From positions 62,251-126,250 of the forward strand of contig NZ_QHKS01000022.1 in the NCBI RefSeq assembly GCF_003353175.1: a stretch of DNA of 64,000 nt. The letters run 5' to 3'. The stretch is from Paraburkholderia lacunae (lineage in GTDB: Bacteria > Pseudomonadota > Gammaproteobacteria > Burkholderiales > Burkholderiaceae). The position numbers and the translations under genes were made by a program. Below are positions 62,599 to 64,000 of the stretch, in pieces; the first letter of the stretch is position 1; each line of letters opens with the position of its first letter. The notes under the pieces were generated by a model, which saw only the letters and a list, made by a program, of their open reading frames with translations, ran no database searches and was not told the DNA's origin.

Positions 62599-63044
62599 AA
62601 CGGTATCTGCTCGGCGCTGAACCCCGCTTCGAGGAAGCGTCTCTGGTCCGATTCGGCCAGGCGGCCGCGCTTTTCTATCAGCGTGCGCGCCAATGCCGAT
62701 AGTGCGGCCAGTCCGGCGTCATCAGGCAAGATGCCGTGCCGGATCGCGTCGACGTCGGCGGGATGCACGCCCTCCTTCAACGCGAGCGCCGTGTGAAACG
62801 CGACCGGCCATTCGCTGGCGTTCGCGACTGCGTTGGTCAGCAACAACGTTTGAATCTGCGGCTCGGTCAGGCTGCTCGCATGCACGCGCTGGAACAGGCC
62901 GATGAACCCGTTGATCAGCACCGGTGAAGCGGCCATCTTGGCGGCGATGTTCGGGATCAGGCCGAACGCCTGTAGAAGTTGCTGGAGCACGGGCTTCGAT
63001 TGCGCGGGAGCAGATTCGATCGTGTGAACGGGATAGCTGGACAT
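62544..63044 (-). pseudogene. Carboxymuconolactone-decarboxylase/AhpD-like protein, C-terminus lost
   Basis: From the ATG at 63044 (SSYPVHTIESAPAQSKPVLQ) the sequence follows the AhpD/CMD family: FGLIPNIAAKMAASPVLINGF, LTEPQIQTLLLTNAVANASE, then FHTALALKEGVHPADVDAIR. It stops agreeing at GFSAEQI (about 62605), where a deletion joins it, out of frame, to the regulator downstream, so the last 23 codons (to 62544) read unrelated residues. In this gene group the catalytic Cys pair is often absent; here A-N-A-S-E-W replaces it, as in non-redox members. Confidence 0.75.
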
Positions 63045-63552
63045 GGTATCGCCTTGGCGGTGAGCGCTACCGGAATGGTGGCGCGACAGCCGAAGAGTAG
63101 CGGCGCTCGTTCCTTGCGCCAATTACATCCCATGTAATCATCGCGCGGCGAAGCACGGCGGGCGTCGCGTGGATGCGTCGTGCAAGACGACCCGGAATCC
63201 AGCCGCGTCTTGCCCTTCTCTATCGTGCGCTGATGGCCTGGCCAAATGACGGGTGTCGAACGCTGATCCGACGTCGAAACGAGTGCGACATGAATTGCGC
63301 CAGAGGCCGCTTCTGGCCCGCCCCCTGCGTGATGCGGTCGACCCTGGCCGGCCCGGAGCCGCCGCTCAAATTCCGCAACAGCGGGCTCTTACGAAGCGTC
63401 CCTCAACCGCATCTTCTATCGCATAAATTTTTTCCCGTGCAATAATCTTCGTTCTCATGTGACTGGCGCATACAGATAGGGCACTATCGGGGAGCATGAG
63501 GTCTTTAGCCGCCGCGCGCCTGGGCATTACCTACTATCTTTGGAGAGGGGTT
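63045..63552. other. Gap without a recognised gene
   Basis: The single longer frame (63173 on the plus strand) has no family likeness. The last 100 bases hold the leader of the exporter gene, with a GGAGAGGGG site at 63542. Confidence 0.4.
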
Positions 63553-64000
63553 ATGCCTGATTTTGCAAATCTGTTCATGTTCGGTCTTGTAGCGTTGGGA
63601 ATGGTTTTAACGCCTGGACCAAACATGATCTATCTGATTTCCCGTTCAATTTGCCAAGGTAAACGCGCAGGCCTCATTTCGTTGGGAGGCGTTGCTCTGG
63701 GCTTTGTGTTCTACATGCTCTGCGCGGCATTCGGAATTACGGCTTTCGTATTTGCGGTACCTTACGCATACGACACGCTTCGCTTTGGCGGGGCTTTATA
63801 CCTTCTATATCTTGCCTGGCAAGCGGTTAAGCCTGGGGGACGGTCTGCGTTCGCAGTGCGCGACCTACCGGTCGATACCCCTAGAAAGCTCTTTAGCATG
63901 GGGTTTATCACTAACCTGGCGAATCCGAAAATCGCCGTCATGTATCTGTCTCTGCTTCCCCAATTTATTACGCCGGGACATGGCAGCGTTCTCACCCAGT
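63553..64000 (+). CDS. LysE-family amino acid exporter (partial, cut by window end)
   Basis: The first 149 codons of an inner-membrane exporter. The LysE/RhtB opening is clear: FANLFMFGLVALGMVLTPGP-NMIYLISRS, followed by GKRAGLISLGGVALG, LYLLYLAWQAV and ITNLANPKIAVMYLSLLPQF. Members export amino acids or related metabolites. GGAGAGGGG precedes the ATG. The gene runs off the right edge, so about 60 residues are missing from view. Confidence 0.9.
   Translation, partial: MPDFANLFMFGLVALGMVLTPGPNMIYLISRSICQGKRAGLISLGGVALGFVFYMLCAAFGITAFVFAVPYAYDTLRFGGALYLLYLAWQAVKPGGRSAFAVRDLPVDTPRKLFSMGFITNLANPKIAVMYLSLLPQFITPGHGSVLTQ

Overview
The window looks like one stretch of a Burkholderiaceae replicon, most like Paraburkholderia or a close relative. 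The base composition is high in G+C. The gene content is typical of the secondary replicons of that group: many LysR, AraC and GntR regulators, several trimeric porins, an OFA-type transporter with its small partner, and a hydroquinone/hydroxyquinol pathway. No rRNA, tRNA, CRISPR array or replication origin was recognised. The assignment rests on remembered family resemblance, not on a database search.

Left part (1-25.3 kb). A GntR regulator lies opposite an oxalate/formate-type transporter and its 42-residue companion, with a decayed MHS transporter between them. Then come a DUF3830 protein, an AraC regulator, a LuxR solo with intact signal-binding residues, an ABC-2 exporter pair, a secreted tannase/feruloyl-esterase-like hydrolase overlapping an OpgC-like membrane protein, an acyltransferase, an MHS transporter, a lone NMT1/SsuA-type binding protein, an orphan OmpR-type response regulator, a porin with a TTG start, a 55-residue lipoprotein, a MocR-type regulator, and sulfite reductase with DUF934.

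Centre (25.4-37.8 kb). Thirteen genes lie on the minus strand with tight or overlapping junctions: lysR, both subunits of a type III hydroquinone dioxygenase (HapC/HapD), a semialdehyde dehydrogenase, maleylacetate reductase, a five-part branched-chain-type ABC importer, an intradiol (hydroxyquinol-type) dioxygenase, a Rieske protein and a porin. Together they would carry an aromatic compound across both membranes and convert hydroquinone or hydroxyquinol through maleylacetate to beta-ketoadipate. No hydroxylase that would make hydroquinone lies in the window.

Right part (37.9-64 kb). After a TetR/metallo-hydrolase pair and a MazEF module with a well-formed promoter/operator comes a damaged accessory region. 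An IS256-family element with a frameshifted transposase has cut off the end of dctA. From 44.9 to 53.6 kb there is a dense set of very small genes: an entericidin-like lipoprotein, DUF1488, small membrane proteins, a lone HicB and four related YRG-type proteins. Among them are two Crp/Fnr remnants, a frameshifted trypsin-like protease and a truncated integrase. The last 8 kb hold an FkbM-like methyltransferase next to a flippase, a DUF4148/serine-hydrolase chimera, a deletion that joins a carboxymuconolactone-decarboxylase-like gene to an MmyB-type regulator, and a LysE exporter cut by the window edge.

The best candidates for something undescribed are the repeated small-protein families of the accessory region and the self-contained uptake-plus-catabolism operon with its orphan Rieske protein.
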